Positions 45,759 through 57,666 of a stretch of DNA of 64,000 nucleotides are shown one piece after another. Source of the stretch: Tillus elongatus (taxonomy: Eukaryota; Arthropoda; Insecta; Coleoptera; Cleridae); the NCBI GenBank assembly GCA_964006375.1, contig OZ023265.1, forward strand, positions 11,379,795-11,443,794. The letters run 5' to 3'. Position numbers and translations under genes: made by a program. Position 1 is the stretch's first letter. Each line of letters opens with the position of its first letter. The notes under the pieces were generated by a model. It was not told where the DNA came from. It made no database searches and worked only from the letters and a program-made list of their open reading frames with translations.

Positions 45759-46019
45759 AACAATTGTTTGCAGATAATGGACTAAAAATGAATGAGAATA
45801 AAACCAAGTGCATCACCTTCCCTACATGCCTGGATGGGGATGACGCTGTGCTAAAGTTTCTGGGTTTGTGGTTTCAGCGTAATCGGTTGTGGTCCAAACA
45901 TGTGGAGGTGTTGCTGAGAAGGCTTTCAGGGGCGACATTCATTGTAAGGACAGTTAAACAGGCTGCAGTGGCAGCATACTACGATAATCAGCAACAAACT
46001 CACAAGCTATATTGAGTTT

Positions 46020-46271
46020 TCATTCGTTAACGTTTTCCTGCTAAGACAGGTGTTTAGTAAACCTACATCTTTTCCAGCTGTACAAGTGTTAGCTAAACAT
46101 ACGGCGAAAGTTCAAGGTGTAATTTTAAGAAAATATTCTCCTTTGATAATTTTTTACTAAATACAAATGTAAAGTCTTCTTCACGTCCTGTAGCCGAAAA
46201 AATTCAACACATGACTGCGAGCAACAACCACTTAATACAGCGAATATAAATAAAAAGAGTAGTTTTGATGT
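46020..46271. other. Downstream of HACD; nothing recognised
   Basis: AT-rich sequence between the RT relic and the HACD polyA signal. Confidence 0.3.
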
Positions 46272-46277
46272 TTTATT
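46272..46277 (-). terminator. HACD polyadenylation signal
   Basis: AATAAA on the minus strand (TTTATT on plus), about 130 bp after the HACD stop codon. Confidence 0.55.
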
Positions 46278-46403
46278 AGAAAACACAATATTTTATAAAA
46301 ATAACGCATCAACAAAAGCTCCATTTTCCAATAATAATTCTTCTTTTTCTTCAAATCAACAACATAACGCAGATTTAATTTTATATTACACACTTCTTAA
46401 ATT

Positions 46404-48330
46404 TTAATTAGTCTTCTTATTGGATCCTCCCCCAAGCACTTTTCTTCTTTGTGAAAACATGTGCAAATACATTTGTGGGAACACTGAAATTAAAAAAACA
46501 CACATTAACTTAACACATATTGTAAGCAGGATGCTTGCCTGTTTAAGTATCTATTTATATTGAGACAAAATTTTCCTACGGATAAATTTTGTCTTCAAGT
46601 TGGGGTCAGGTGGGCAAGGTGCTTATCGGTTTAAGTATCGAGTTAAATTGTCTCTATAAATAAATGTTCAGAGCAGAATGTAAAAGAATTATTGGGTTGG
46701 ATCTCAAAAGCTTTATGAAAAATCGCTACCAACAAATATTTTAAACGCTCGTAAATATAATCAGAATATGCATAATTATCTAGACTGGGCATGTTGAAAT
46801 TATAAACAATCAACTGCTCAAGTTGCAGTTCAAACCGGGTCACTTGAAACATAGTGGATAGAGGAATGCTAGATTCGCAAGTTTGAGGTTCTACGGCCTC
46901 TGCAACGAGGTCATTTGGTTTCAACAGAGACAAAAATGCAAATTCGGAATTTGATATGAAAATGGTAAAAAAAATACGTGTCTGGAGTTAGTGGTCACGC
47001 AGCCGGCCTCGGGCTGGCAGTACCCGCAGCGGCGGTACTGTCAAGGGTTTCTTTTAGATAAAATCAAAGTAAATTTAGGGGTTGAGTGTAATTCACGGGG
47101 GAGTGAATTGGTTTTTTTTAAAGGGCGGTTACCCGCGGACAAGTATGGGTGAACGACCTGTGTGAACGATGGTAAAGGAAGGTACAGGGCTGGTTTTTTA
47201 TTCAATTCTGTAATTAATAATGTATACTTTGAATATAATATCTCGGGCATGAAGCCGATCTAAAGTATCAAGCAAATAAAAGTCCGGACGTAGCAAGTGC
47301 GTTATGATAGTGAGTTTTCATTAAAATGGCATCAATTTGGTTAGCAGTATAACCTATATGGTAGAAACAATGTGCCATGTTGCATCAAAATAACTTTATG
47401 GTTTGAAAATGTACAAAAATTTCCGAAAATAAACTTAAAGTGTTCCCGAAAAAACTGGTTTCTTGGTCAACCTTATAGATTATAGCAAATTGAGCTATTC
47501 AAGTTTGAAGCATTTTATGAAAATTTACTACCCTAACGCACTTGCTGCGTCCCGAGTTTCTTTTCTTACAAACTTGTTTTATATTTCGATGGAAAATGCA
47601 AAAATGTAATAATATAAGGCATGTTCGATTAAAAAAAAAAGAAGAAAATTTGGATCACCAACGACTTATGTGCCACTCTGTAATTGTAGAAATATCTTTT
47701 AAGATGTAGCTCAAGACACCCTATAATTAATGTATACAATTATTTTTTTTTTGTATCTTGTATAATAACGGATAAATTCGACAAAAATTATATGCCATTA
47801 AACGATAAACTCTATAGCCAAGCTACTGCCAAAGCATCAGAGAAAGGGTCTGTTTGAAATGAATTTTCTGGAAATATTTTAGTAAATGAAGGACAATGAC
47901 GATTGAAACTAAGACTTCAGGCTTTGTAAAATATTCTTCTTGAGACATTTTCTTTCCAAAGCTCATATTAGTTTCAGGTTCTTTACCTAAATATTACCAA
48001 TTTTGACGTTTTAAATCGCGGTTTTGACGTTATGAGGAAAACCCAAATTTATTTTTCCTTAAATGCCTAACTTTTTTGTCATTTCACCCACAGAGCTAAA
48101 TTTTGGTAGGTAACTTACCTATAACGGTAAAAACCCGCGCACCAAATTTGGTTGCCCTTACTTTGTTAATTCCAGAGATATAAGTTTTATTTCGAAAGAA
48201 AACACAAAATTTTCCGGGAAAACCTCGGCAGATTTTCCTGGCTAATGTACTTGTCCATGACACTTGCAAAAGGAAGGTTTTCATCAAATTTAATCAAAAT
48301 CGGCCCATTAGTTTTTGAGTTATCGGTGTG

Positions 48331-48416
<86 letters not shown>

Positions 48417-49925
48417 CTATTGTATTCTACTTTACTTTATGGGTAGTATATACCTGCAAAAATTTATTATAGAGCTGAGAACATATGTCCTAATCATCAG
48501 GTTGGGTTCCTTATAATTACAGCTAGCTTCTACTAATTAAAATTCACTAATATGTGTTAAAATTACTTTCGCTTTGCACAGATGGCTATACAACAATTTT
48601 GCTGATTAAATATCAACCAAAAACAATACTTCCGTTAATTACAATCTGTTATACATTCCATTTAATTTATTACACAAATTTTACGGTGTCTATTTGACAC
48701 ACATTAAATACAAACAGAAACGTTTAAAGCATTCATTACATAAACATAAATTGAAAAATCCTATTAAAACATTTAACTGTGCCGATATGACACTCGTTAA
48801 ATACAAAGAGATATTTTAAAACATTCTTTACATAAATATAACTTGAAAAATCCTATTAAAAAACATTCTGGTAACATTATAACTAATTACACAATTAATT
48901 AAACATGGATACTACATAATCAATATACATCGATAATTCTACAGAGATCACGGTCTCTTTCCGTTTATTTCAAACAAAATTTTTGTTTTTGAAATTCATT
49001 AGCACAAAAATATTTGATTGTTGTTGTAAAAATGGTGAAATTCAACCCGCACTGGTCAATTTAGGAAAAGGTAACACTTACTGACATATTTTCCATTGGA
49101 TTATTTATTGTTCTACCATTAATGCGGCCCTTGATTAATTATTATTATCTTTCTCATTTGTCCATGCCATAATTTATTGTCCATTTATTGATTATTAACG
49201 GATTTACTTCGTTAACATATTGATATATTTATTCCATAGTCGTAGCACTCTGGAGGTGTTTTATACCCTCACTTCGATGCACTCTGGAATCTCTTATGTC
49301 AACTTACATAATTATCACGATGATCACCTGGTCTCGTGAAGTGATACTGATGACTTCACTGGATGGAAAAGACAAGACAAGCCCGGACCCTCTCGGACCG
49401 TTGCTTTTATTAACTCTCCTACAGGTGAAAAAACGCTATTGTTCGTCACACCACCTGTGTTTAAGTTTTCCTTCAAACCTTTTGTGTCTTTTTACGTTTT
49501 TTTTTTCTTCCGCGCACATCACCTTAATATTTTACAAACTTTGGTTTTTTATAAATGACCTCCGCTCTTTTACTACATTGAGTCTTTAGCTAGCTTGGTC
49601 ATATCTATTTTTTTTATACAATAAAATCAACAGAACTACAATTATATTATCTACAATCTCATTCTCCCTACAAAACTGAAGCATTGTTCTTGGTTTCTTT
49701 GTGGATATTTCTAGAATATATAATTTTTTATTACTCGAATGTAACTTAACATCGAGGGTTGCTACATGGGTCACTGACATTCATGTCGGGCGTTGACATC
49801 TCCTGCCAAAACTCTTTCATTGCTACATTAGGGTGTATACACTTATTTTATATATACTAGTATGCATAAATTTCCCGTTTTCCTATTAAAATTTCGTAAT
49901 ATTTCCTATCATTTGCTATCTATAG

Positions 49926-50003
<78 letters not shown>

Positions 50004-50443
50004 TAATTAGCGCTCATTTGAAGAAATTTTTTTCAAAATTCAAGTCGGGATCTCCTCATTTTTTTTAAAAGAAAATTCACTAAAACCTTGGTTGAAGTAA
50101 CTCAGATGGCGCCGGGGATATCGCCGTTGCCTCCTAAGCAGGAGGTTACGCGATCGAATCCAGCTCGATGAATGTATGTTTTTTATGTTTTATTTCGACA
50201 TTTGAAGAAAATGTCGATTTTGATGAAAATTCGCTACTGTAACGTACTTGCTGCATCCCGAAATATTTTTGTGTTACCTCAGAACTTTTTTCTAGGTGAT
50301 CAGATTTTGATGATTCTTTTTAGTGAATTTTCGTAGAAAAAATTCACTAATGAGGAGATCCCGACTTTTGAAAATTTTTTTGCAAATGAGCGCGAACTAG
50401 GACCCCTAGAACCCATATCCGGGGTCAGTTTCAATTTTTATAT

Positions 50444-50515
<72 letters not shown>

Positions 50516-52037
50516 CTCAAAAAATAATGGGCCGAATTTGATAAAATTTGGTACATACCTTCCTTTTGTAAATGGCTTGGATAAGTTCGTTAGTGAGGAA
50601 AATCGGACGAGGTTTTCCGGAAAAGTTTTGAGTGTTCATTCGAAAAAATTTTATATCTCCGGAATTAACAAAGTAAGGGACACCAAATTTGGTACGCTGG
50701 TTCATATCGTCATAGGTAAGCTACCTACCAAAGTTTAGCTCTATAGGTTAAAGGACAAAAAGTTACAGGCATTTAAAGAAAAATAAATTTGGGGTTTCCT
50801 CAAAACGTCAAAGTCGCGATTTAAAATGTCAAAATTGGTAATATTTAGGCAATGATCCTGAAATTAATATGAGCTATCAAAAGAAAATGTCTCAAGAAGA
50901 ATGCTTTACAAAGCCTGAACTCTTAGTTTCAATCGTCATAGCCCTTCAAATTACTAAAATATTCCCAGAAAATTCATTCAAAATAGACCCTTTCTCTGAT
51001 GCTTTGGCAGTATAGTGTTGGCTATAGAGTTTATCGATTAATGGTATATCATTTTTGTCAAATTTTCGTAAAAAATCTTTAAAGCTGAATATATCCGTTA
51101 TTATGCAAGTTACGAAAGAAAAATGGTATACATTAATTATAGGGTGTCTTGAGCTACATCTTAAAAATAATTCCACAATTACAGGCTGGCCCATAAGTCG
51201 TTGGTGATTCAAAATTTTTTTTTAATCGAACACGCCCTGTCTTAATGCATTTTTACATTTTCCATCGAAATACATATTTGTAAGAAAAGAAATTCGGGAC
51301 GCAGCAAGTGCGTTATGGTAGCGAATTTTCATTAAATCCTTCAAATTTGAATAGCTCAATTTGGTATTAACCTATAAGCTTGACCAGGGAACCAGTTTTT
51401 TCGGGAACAATTTAAGTTTACTTTCGGAAATTTTTGTACATTTTCAAACAATAAAGTTATTTTGATGAAACATGGCACATTGTTTCTACTATAAAGATTG
51501 ATGCCTGCTTTCTTAAAAAAAAACATGCTTGCTATTAAAAACATTTTAATGAAAATTCACTACCATAACGCACTTGCTGCGTCCAGAAGTTTTTTATTTG
51601 AAAGCTGGTGCTTCTCATGTGGTCCTATATACATTTGACAAGATCTGACCAGTAGTTTTTGAGTTATCCTTAATGAAGTCGGTTTTCTATTTTTTTTTAC
51701 TTGTGTTCCGCACTTGCCAGAGAGAAAATAAAGTTTTTTCATCTGTTGTAAAGTGGTAAAAGGTCACTTAGATCGTTTCCGAAATAAGCTATTTGATTAA
51801 TTAACAATATAGTACAAAATACATATGGTTAACGATGTAGTGACGTTTGTGTACTTACGTGGTATATACAAAAGCATAACGAATATCAGGAAATATTGAT
51901 AGTTGAATATGAAATTCCAGGTATTGGGCATTGAAAATGTGAATATCTTCGTTTCCTTGACTTCCAATTGTGCATTATAGATACACAACAGTTCACCGGT
52001 CACACCAATCGGATAGAGTACAATAAAGGTCGTGTAC
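46404..52037 (-). CDS. HACD: Very-long-chain 3-hydroxyacyl-CoA dehydratase, last two exons (5' missing)
   Basis: HACD/PTPLA (PHS1 in yeast) is a multi-pass ER membrane enzyme that dehydrates 3-hydroxyacyl-CoA in the third step of very-long-chain fatty-acid elongation. Penultimate exon 52037-51859 (acceptor TTTTTCCAG, donor CCAC|GTAAGT) reads 'YTTFIVLYPIGVTGELLCIY', which includes the YPxGxxGE active-site region (catalytic Tyr and Glu in the family), then 'FTFSMPNTWNFIFNYQYFLI' and 'FVMLLYIP'. The last exon 46483-46404 (acceptor AATTTCAG) completes a split Leu codon and reads 'FPQMYLHMFSQRRKVLGGGS', then a Lys-rich end 'NKKTN', TAA. The phase matches across the 5.4-kb intron. Other insect HACDs have the same 'YIP.FPQ.YLHMF.QR.K' end. 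The upstream exons (about two thirds of the protein) were not found between 52038 and 64000. Confidence 0.88.
46484..47270. other. HACD intron, part without recognised repeats
   Basis: A GC-richer patch at about 46980-47170 has no frame with a recognisable domain. The 96-aa minus frame at 46643-46933 is unassigned. Confidence 0.3.
47275..48338. repeat. Rep-E repeat region, segment 4 (HACD intron)
   Basis: It starts with the inverted 'GCAAGTGCGTTATGATAG' end motif. It contains 'GTTCCCGAAAAAACTGGTTT' (47439), 'ACGCACTTGCTGCGTCCCGA' (47537), 'ATAATTAATGTATACAAT', then in reverse orientation 'GGGAAAACCTCGGCAGATTT' (48216) and 'AATCGGCCCATTAGTTTTTG' (48297) up to a (TA)n tract. It carries the same modules as 50322-51595, inverted with respect to one another. 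Confidence 0.75.
48339..48414. repeat. (TA)n microsatellite inside Rep-E
   Basis: About 76 bp of TA at the Rep-E internal position, inverted orientation. Confidence 0.98.
48415..49927. other. HACD intron, no recognised gene
   Basis: AT-rich, with a moderately T-rich block around 49430-49580. No frame with recognisable motifs, and no LTR pair found. Confidence 0.3.
49928..50002. repeat. (TA)n microsatellite, left of Rep-E head-to-head unit
   Basis: About 75 bp of TA. The adjoining sequence (50003-50090) is the inverted copy of 50322-50400. Confidence 0.98.
50099..50172 (+). ncRNA. tRNA-Arg(CCT)-like segment, probably a SINE head or tRNA pseudogene
   Basis: A box A-like 'TGGCGCCGGGG' (50107-50117) sits in a 4-bp D stem (GGCG/CGCC). 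The anticodon loop CTCCTAA (50131-50137) carries anticodon CCT between GTTGC and GCAGG, which pair over four bases. A box B-like 'GATCGAATCC' (50152-50161) matches GWTCRANNC exactly. The T stem and acceptor stem do not pair well, so it is not a functional tRNA. An internal pol III promoter in a dispersed repeat is how tRNA-derived SINEs begin. Confidence 0.5.
50447..50514. repeat. (TA)n microsatellite inside Rep-E
   Basis: About 68 bp of TA at the same Rep-E position as 23185, 28346 and (inverted) 48339. Confidence 0.98.
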
Positions 52038-52514
52038 CTGGAAAAAAGAAACAGGCAAAATCATCATATGTTAAATTAAGTTGAATTCTTAATTTATAAA
52101 GAATTGTTTCAGTAGTTTGAACTTTAGCCTACATTGTATGTAAATTGCAGAAATGAAGAGTCAGCAATGACCTTGCATTACCTCACGTAATGGCATGTAA
52201 TTCATAACGTTTTTCTTTCTGGAGGTAAAGTTCATTTTCAACATAAAATGCTGAATATTTAAATTAATATTGGATATAACATTCTTTTAACCCAGTGAAA
52301 TAAATAGTCTCTTTATTTCACTGTTTTAACCTTCACTTGAAAAATTACAATAATAATTATAATAATAATAATGTTCATTCACGTAAGAAAAAGTTATAAC
52401 GACATAAAGTATCAGTTTACAAACACAGAATAAACAGAAGTTACTCAGGAAGTACTCAAAATTTGTAGTTATTTGTGAATTGACGTATATCAGAGTTAAC
52501 TGCTAACCTACGCT
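52038..52514. other. HACD intron, no recognised feature
   Basis: AT-rich sequence upstream (minus strand) of the HACD penultimate exon. I looked for another HACD exon and saw none. Confidence 0.35.
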
Positions 52515-54465
52515 TTTTTATTTATTTCAACCACACCACGAGGGCTTACAGCCTAAATACTATAGTACCGTGGGTGTCGACAAGGGCGAAAGAGACAACT
52601 TGTTAATTCTGGACTTGAAGATTTGGAGGCTCGGAGAAGGAAAAATATGTGCCGGCAAGGAATTCCACAACTTGCAAGTCCTCGGGACAAAAGAGCGGGC
52701 ATAACAAGATGTTCTATGTCTGGTGACCTGGGCAGTAAAAGGGTGCATTAGCTCTGTTCCCCTGGTAGGTTTGTTGGGGACAGCAGGTCGAGAAACTAGC
52801 TGACCTCTGACCAGTGCCCGTGCAGATATCTATAAAAGAGAGAGAGAGAGGTCACCAACGGCACGTTGGTGGGCAAGGGATGATAGCCTTTGAGTGAGGA
52901 AGGGTCACCGATGAGATGTATAGTTCTCTTCTGAATGGAGTCCAGGATAGCGAGTGTAGAAGCGGCATCCCAGATGTGGGAGCAGTATTCGAGGTTTACC
53001 CTTGTTTGTGGAGTATATAAGGTATAGATATTAGCTGGTGAAAAGTATTTGCGAGCCTGGAAGTGGAAACCTAATTTCTTACCAGCCGTTTCTGCAATTG
53101 ATGTGACATGTTGGTGCCAATTGGGATTTCGATCCACAGAAATGCCAACAAGTGAAAAGGACTCATTACTTTGAATAACTTGGTTGTTCATTGTGATGGG
53201 TCTAGGGCTGATGTATCTCTTATTAGAAAGCAAGACTGAGATTTGGTGGAGTTGAATTGTACAAGATTTCTACTTCCCCAGTCTAATATTTTTTGGAGAT
53301 CCACAGGGACAGAACCCTCCATGAGTTTGCGATCCTCATCTAATTGGGCTAAAGATACAGGCTTAGAATATTGTATATGTGAGTGGAGGGTGCTGTCGTC
53401 CGCGTAACTGAACTGGGTTGGATGTGCTAGAGAGGAAGTCATTGATGTGGAGAAGAAACAAAGTAGGGGCTAAAGCTGAAAGTTGAGGGACTCCTGCATT
53501 AATTGGATGCAGTTTAGAGGAATGGCCATCCACGACAACAGATATGCTCCGGTTGGAGAGGAGATTTGCTGTCCAGGTACAGAGTTTTGGTGGTAGGCCA
53601 TAGGCCGGAAGTTTATTAAGCAGCGCTGCGTGCCAGACCTGGTCGATTGCTTTGGATATGTCTAGAGCGACAATCTGGGATTCACCGTGTAGTTCCATAG
53701 ACTTGTTCCAAGAATGGGTGACAAAGGAAAGGAGGTCGGCAGTTGATCTGCCCTGGCGGAATCCATACTGCCTGTCGTGGATTAGACTGTGTTTTTCAAG
53801 AGATTTTAGTAATTCGGTGTTTATATACTTTTCCATCACTTTAGAGACGACTGAAAGGAGATAAATAGGTCTGTAGTTGCTAGGAAGCGCTTTGGATCCT
53901 TTCTTGGGGACGGGTTGTACTCGAGCGGTTTTCCAGTTACTAGGGAATATGTCTCTATTGTAAGATGTCTGAAACAGACGAGTCAGGACAGGAGCAAGTT
54001 CTGGTGCGCATTTTTGGAGAACAAGTGCTGGGATCTCGTCAAGGCCAGAGGCTTTCCTGGTATTAAGAGAAGAAAGCATCTTTCGTACCTTTTTAGTTTT
54101 GAAAATGATATCCGTCATTGTATGCGCGACATTGGGGACTGTTGGTGGTTGAACATTTGGAGGTGGGTTGAGAGTAGAATTGCCGGCGAACAACGAGGCA
54201 AAAAGTTCAGCCTTGTCCAGGGCGGTAGAAACAATTTCATCCCCTGAAACAAGAGGTGGGAACGTGCTCTTGCATAAATTATTCCCAATAGATTAAGCAA
54301 GAGTCCAGAAGGGTTTGCTGCCGTTGGAGGACTTTGTTTTTGATGTGGTTATTAAAGGAGTGTTTTGCCTCAGAAAGAATACGGACATAGCAGTTTCTTG
54401 CGTCGTTAAATGCTTGACGGTTTTCTTGACTGGGATTGTGTAGAAGCGTTTTGTGAGCTTACAAA
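52515..54465 (-). pseudogene. CR1/Jockey-like retroelement, family A copy 4
   Basis: This is the longest readable family member. The minus frame 54193-53363 (276 aa) runs 'VRKMLSSLNTRKASGLDEIP', 'TRLFQTSYNRDIFPSNWKTA', 'HSLIHDRQYGFRQGRSTADL', 'IVALDISKAIDQVWHAALLN' (motif A; Phe replaced by Ile in KAFD), and 'INAGVPQLSALAPTLFLLHI' (motif B with Q-G altered to Q-L). A frameshift puts 'YADDSTLHSHIQYSKPVSLA' into the next frame (53442). Later frames give 'ITMNNQVIQSNESFSLVGIS' and the C-terminal tail. The 3' end is at about 52515 with a T-rich (A-rich on minus) tail. 5' truncated. Confidence 0.88.
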
Positions 54466-55109
54466 TAATATAGTTTTATGTATGTAATTACCATAGAACA
54501 GATTTTTTTTCTTTATACATTCGATGATAGCATGGTTATATAAACTAATGAACTGACATGTTTAATGACTTTTCGATTATAGAAAAGACTAGCTAACATG
54601 AACTCTAGGTACAAAGGAACATTACATACAAACGACAAAAAATATATGTAATTGTCTAGACGTATTAGTTGATAATAACAATGTTATTACATACTTTTTC
54701 ATGCTATTAAATTTACCTACTTACACGTGTTCGATTAATAATATCTACATAATTAAATATTCTGGTTAAAGGGGCAATAAATCATTATTCTCTTGTGTTA
54801 TTTACATTAATTTATATAATGTGTAAGCACTGTATATAAACTTTATGCAAACAAAGTGTGAACTAAAGTTCACACTTTGCCACACATATAATACGGGCGA
54901 GAATCCTTATGCTCCGCCCTTGACCTAACCTGACTTCATATATGTATACAGTAGAATTCCTCTTAACCGACTTTGACGGGACTGAGGTAGAGTCGTTTCA
55001 TAGGAATAGGCGGTTAATACGGATTGGTTTTGAAGCCCTTATAACCGATCTCCATTTCACGTCACTCCGTATTAAACGAATGTCATCATGCAATACTGCC
55101 AGTGGACGA
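54466..55109. other. Spacer between two family A copies; possible pogo/Tigger-like terminus
   Basis: Mostly AT-rich. It includes a perfect 13-bp palindrome at 54852-54879. From about 54950 it contains 'CAGTAGAATTCCTCTTAACC' preceded by TA, which resembles a pogo/Tigger-type end, and a later 'GCGGTTAATACGGATTGG'. No partner terminus was found. Confidence 0.35.
54852..54879. repeat. Perfect 13-bp hairpin
   Basis: CAAAGTGTGAACT, two A, then AGTTCACACTTTG. The arms are exact reverse complements. Confidence 0.95.
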
Positions 55110-56410
55110 TGTTTTTTTTAAATATTTCAACAACACACCACGAGGGCTTACAGCCTAAATACTATCGTACCGTGGGTGTCGACAAGGAGGAAAGAGGCAA
55201 CTTGTTAATTCTGGACTTAAAGGTTTGGAGGAGAAGGAAAAACATGAGCCGGCAAGGAATTCCACAACTTGGAAGTCCTCGGGACAAAAGCGCGGGTATA
55301 CCAAGATGTTCTATGTCTGGTAACCTGGACAGTAAAAGGGTGCATTCGCTCTGTTGCCCTGGTAGATCTGTTGGGGGCAGCAGGTGGAGGAACTATGGAA
55401 GAAAGCTCCTCTGAGCAGTGCCCGTGCATATATCTATAAAAGAGAGAGATGTCACCAACGGAACGTCGGTGGGCAAGGGATGGCAGCCTTTGGGGAGGGT
55501 AGGGTCACCGATGAGACTATAGCTCTCTTCTGAATGGAGTCCAGGATAGCGAGCGTAGAAGCGGCAGCGGCACCCCAGATGTGGGAGCAGTATTCGAGGT
55601 TTGGCCTTATTTGTGAAGTATAGAAGGTATAGGGGTTAGCTGGTGAAAAGTATTTGCGAGCCCGAAAAAGGAAACCTAATTGCTTAGCAGCCACTTCTGC
55701 AATTGATGTGACATGTTGGTGCCAATTAAGATTTCGATCCACAGAAATGCCAACAAGAGAAAAGGACTCATTACTTTGAATAACTTGGTTGTTCATTGTG
55801 ATGGGTCTAGGGCTGGTGTATCTCTTGTGAGAAAGAAAGCAAGACTTAGTTTTGGTGGGGTTGAATTGTACAAGATTTCTACTTCCCCAGTCTAATATTT
55901 TTTGGAGATCCACGGAGACAGAACCCTCCATGAGTCTGCGATCCTCATCTAATTGGGCTAAAGAGACAGGCTTAGAATATTGTATATTTGAATGAAGGGT
56001 GCTGTCGTCCGCGTAGCTGTGAACTGGGTTGGATGTGCTAGAGAGGAGGTCATTGATGTGGAGAAAAAACAAAGTAGGGGCTAAAGCTGAACCTTGAGGA
56101 ACTCCTGCATTAATTTGATACAGTTTGGAGGAAAGGCCATCCACAACAACAGATATGCTCCTGTTGGAGAGGAAATTTGCTGTCCACATACAGAGTTTTG
56201 GTGGTAGGCCATAGGCCGGAAGTTTATTAAACAGCACTGCGTGCCAGACCTGGTCGAATGCTTTGTATATGTCTACAGCGGCAATCTGGGATTCACCGTG
56301 TAGTTCTATAGACTTGTTCCAAGAATGGGTGACAAAGGAAAGGAGGTCGGCAGTTGATCTGCGCTGACGGAATCCATACTGCCTGTCGTGGATTAGACTA
56401 TGTTTTTCAC
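55110..56410 (-). pseudogene. CR1/Jockey-like retroelement, family A copy 5
   Basis: The minus frame 56237-55455 (261 aa) is continuous through 'INAGVPQGSALAPTLFFLHI', an intact 'SYADDSTLHSNIQYSKPVSL' active site, 'LQKILDWGSRNLVQFNPTKT', 'VDRNLNWHQHVTSIAEVAAK' and 'RPNLEYCSHIWGAAAASTLA'. A frameshift then leads to the C-terminal tail frame 55429-55220. It is the least damaged RT half in the window but is 5' truncated at 56408, so it lacks the first RT motifs and the endonuclease. Confidence 0.88.
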
Positions 56411-57601
56411 GTATATAAGTATATACAGTATGTATGAGGTACGTATGTACATATGTACTTATAAAATTACATACATATTATGTACTTTAAATAAACTGAC
56501 CATAGGTTTCTGTTTTCCTTTAGAAAATCTAAATATGAAAACAAACTAAATAATAATCCTTGATATTATGTAATGCATACATATTTATGTATTTAATATG
56601 CACATACACAGTTTGTAATAAACCATTTACGTATCGCATAACAGGATAAGATTATAAGTGTGGTGTACACCTATAATTCAACAATCTTACTTACTACACA
56701 CATTAAATCAAAAACAAAACAAAACAACATTTCGGCAAGCTTAAATTCCATTACAGGCTTCACAGGCAGTCCATCAATTGCATAAAATTAAAATCAACTA
56801 TTTTGCAATGAAAATCAGTTCTATGAAAATTCGATTCCATAATGCATTTTCTGCTCGTCGCTTTTTTACAGGCGAATTAAAACAAAAAAATTACGTCAGA
56901 TTTTTTTTATTATTTGATACATACAAAACAGAAACCAAAATTACAAATTAATACATAAAAATACATAAAAAATAAAAATAGCGTGTAGCATGCAAACAAC
57001 AAAGCAAATTATAATACATAGAAAGAGAAATTAGCAAACAGTATTCTTAATTTTGTTAAATATTTTATAATTTTCTTTTTAAATTATTGCCAATGCCAAA
57101 ATAAAAATCGAGAGTGATCTACAAAATAAAAAACTTAATAGATATCATTCCAAAACATATTAGTATAAAATTAAACAATAACAACAATTTTTATTTCAAC
57201 AGAAACCCATTATCATCTGTAAAGCCAAGACAAAAACATATTTTTTCTGAACAAAAAGTACATTTTGGGATATTAAGAAATACTAAAAATAACATAAGAA
57301 TTTTGTGAAATATAAAGTCGATCATAACCAACACAAATAATTTTATTTGCATTTTTCAGTTTTCGTAAGGAATGAAAATAGTTACTTTTTAAATGTAGGG
57401 TCAAAATTTTTTTTTTAAAGAAATTTCCACTGGCTGCTATAATTTTCTTTTCCATATTTTCCTGATTTTATGAAATATTTTTCTTCTTAATTTGTATATA
57501 TCAATGATCTTAGTAGTCGACACATTTTTTTTTAATTAAAAAAAATTATTCCGTATTTATGGTGCCCAATTTGAATTTTCATATAATTTGACATCTATTC
57601 T

Positions 57602-57603
<2 letters not shown>
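56411..57603. other. AT-rich spacer
   Basis: It begins with a run of TACATATGTA-like words (56411-56480). A Rep-E-like scrap 'GAAAATTCGATTCCATAATG' lies near 56826. No gene was seen. Confidence 0.35.

Positions 57604-57663
<60 letters not shown>
57604..57663. repeat. (TA)n microsatellite, left of the DD41D element
   Basis: About 60 bp of TA ending directly at the element's left terminus. Confidence 0.98.

Positions 57664-57664
<1 letters not shown>

Positions 57665-57666
<2 letters not shown>

Larger units (their letters stand above)
42757..46016 (+). pseudogene. Non-LTR RT relic split by the hAT element
   Basis: Left of the hAT insertion the plus strand reads 'ELPRKAGQTIMSS' (42757-42798). 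Right of it the same text resumes: 'QLFADNGLKMNENKTKCITF' (45759 on), 'LKFLGLWFQRNRLWSKHVEV' and 'LLRRLSGATFIVRTVKQ', the 'WF..N.LKLNE.KT' to 'YLG' region of RT proteins. The relic is short and lacks the catalytic domain on both sides. Confidence 0.65.
50003..51595. repeat. Rep-E repeat region, segment 5 (head-to-head arrangement)
   Basis: 50006-50088 ('AGCGCTCATTTGAAGAAAT' to 'GAAAATTCACT') is the reverse complement of 50322-50400 ('GTGAATTTTCGTAGAAAAA' to 'AATGAGCGCGAACTAGG'). Between them lie a tRNA-like segment (50099-50172) and a 'GTAACGTACTTGCTGC' end motif. Right of the second arm come 'CCCATATCCGGGGTCAGTTT', a (TA)n tract (50447-50514), 'GGCTTGGATAAGTTCGTTAG', 'AATCGGACGAGGTTTTCCGG', and then a long inverted block that shares 'AACGCACTTGCTGCGTCC' at 51567. 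Confidence 0.75.

Noticed and set aside
46643..46933. 96-aa minus-strand frame within the HACD intron
   Set aside because: No recognisable domain, no splice context that I can support, and located in intronic DNA.
50099..50172. Functional tRNA-Arg gene
   Set aside because: The T and acceptor stems do not pair and it lies inside a dispersed repeat. It is kept only as a tRNA-like/SINE segment.
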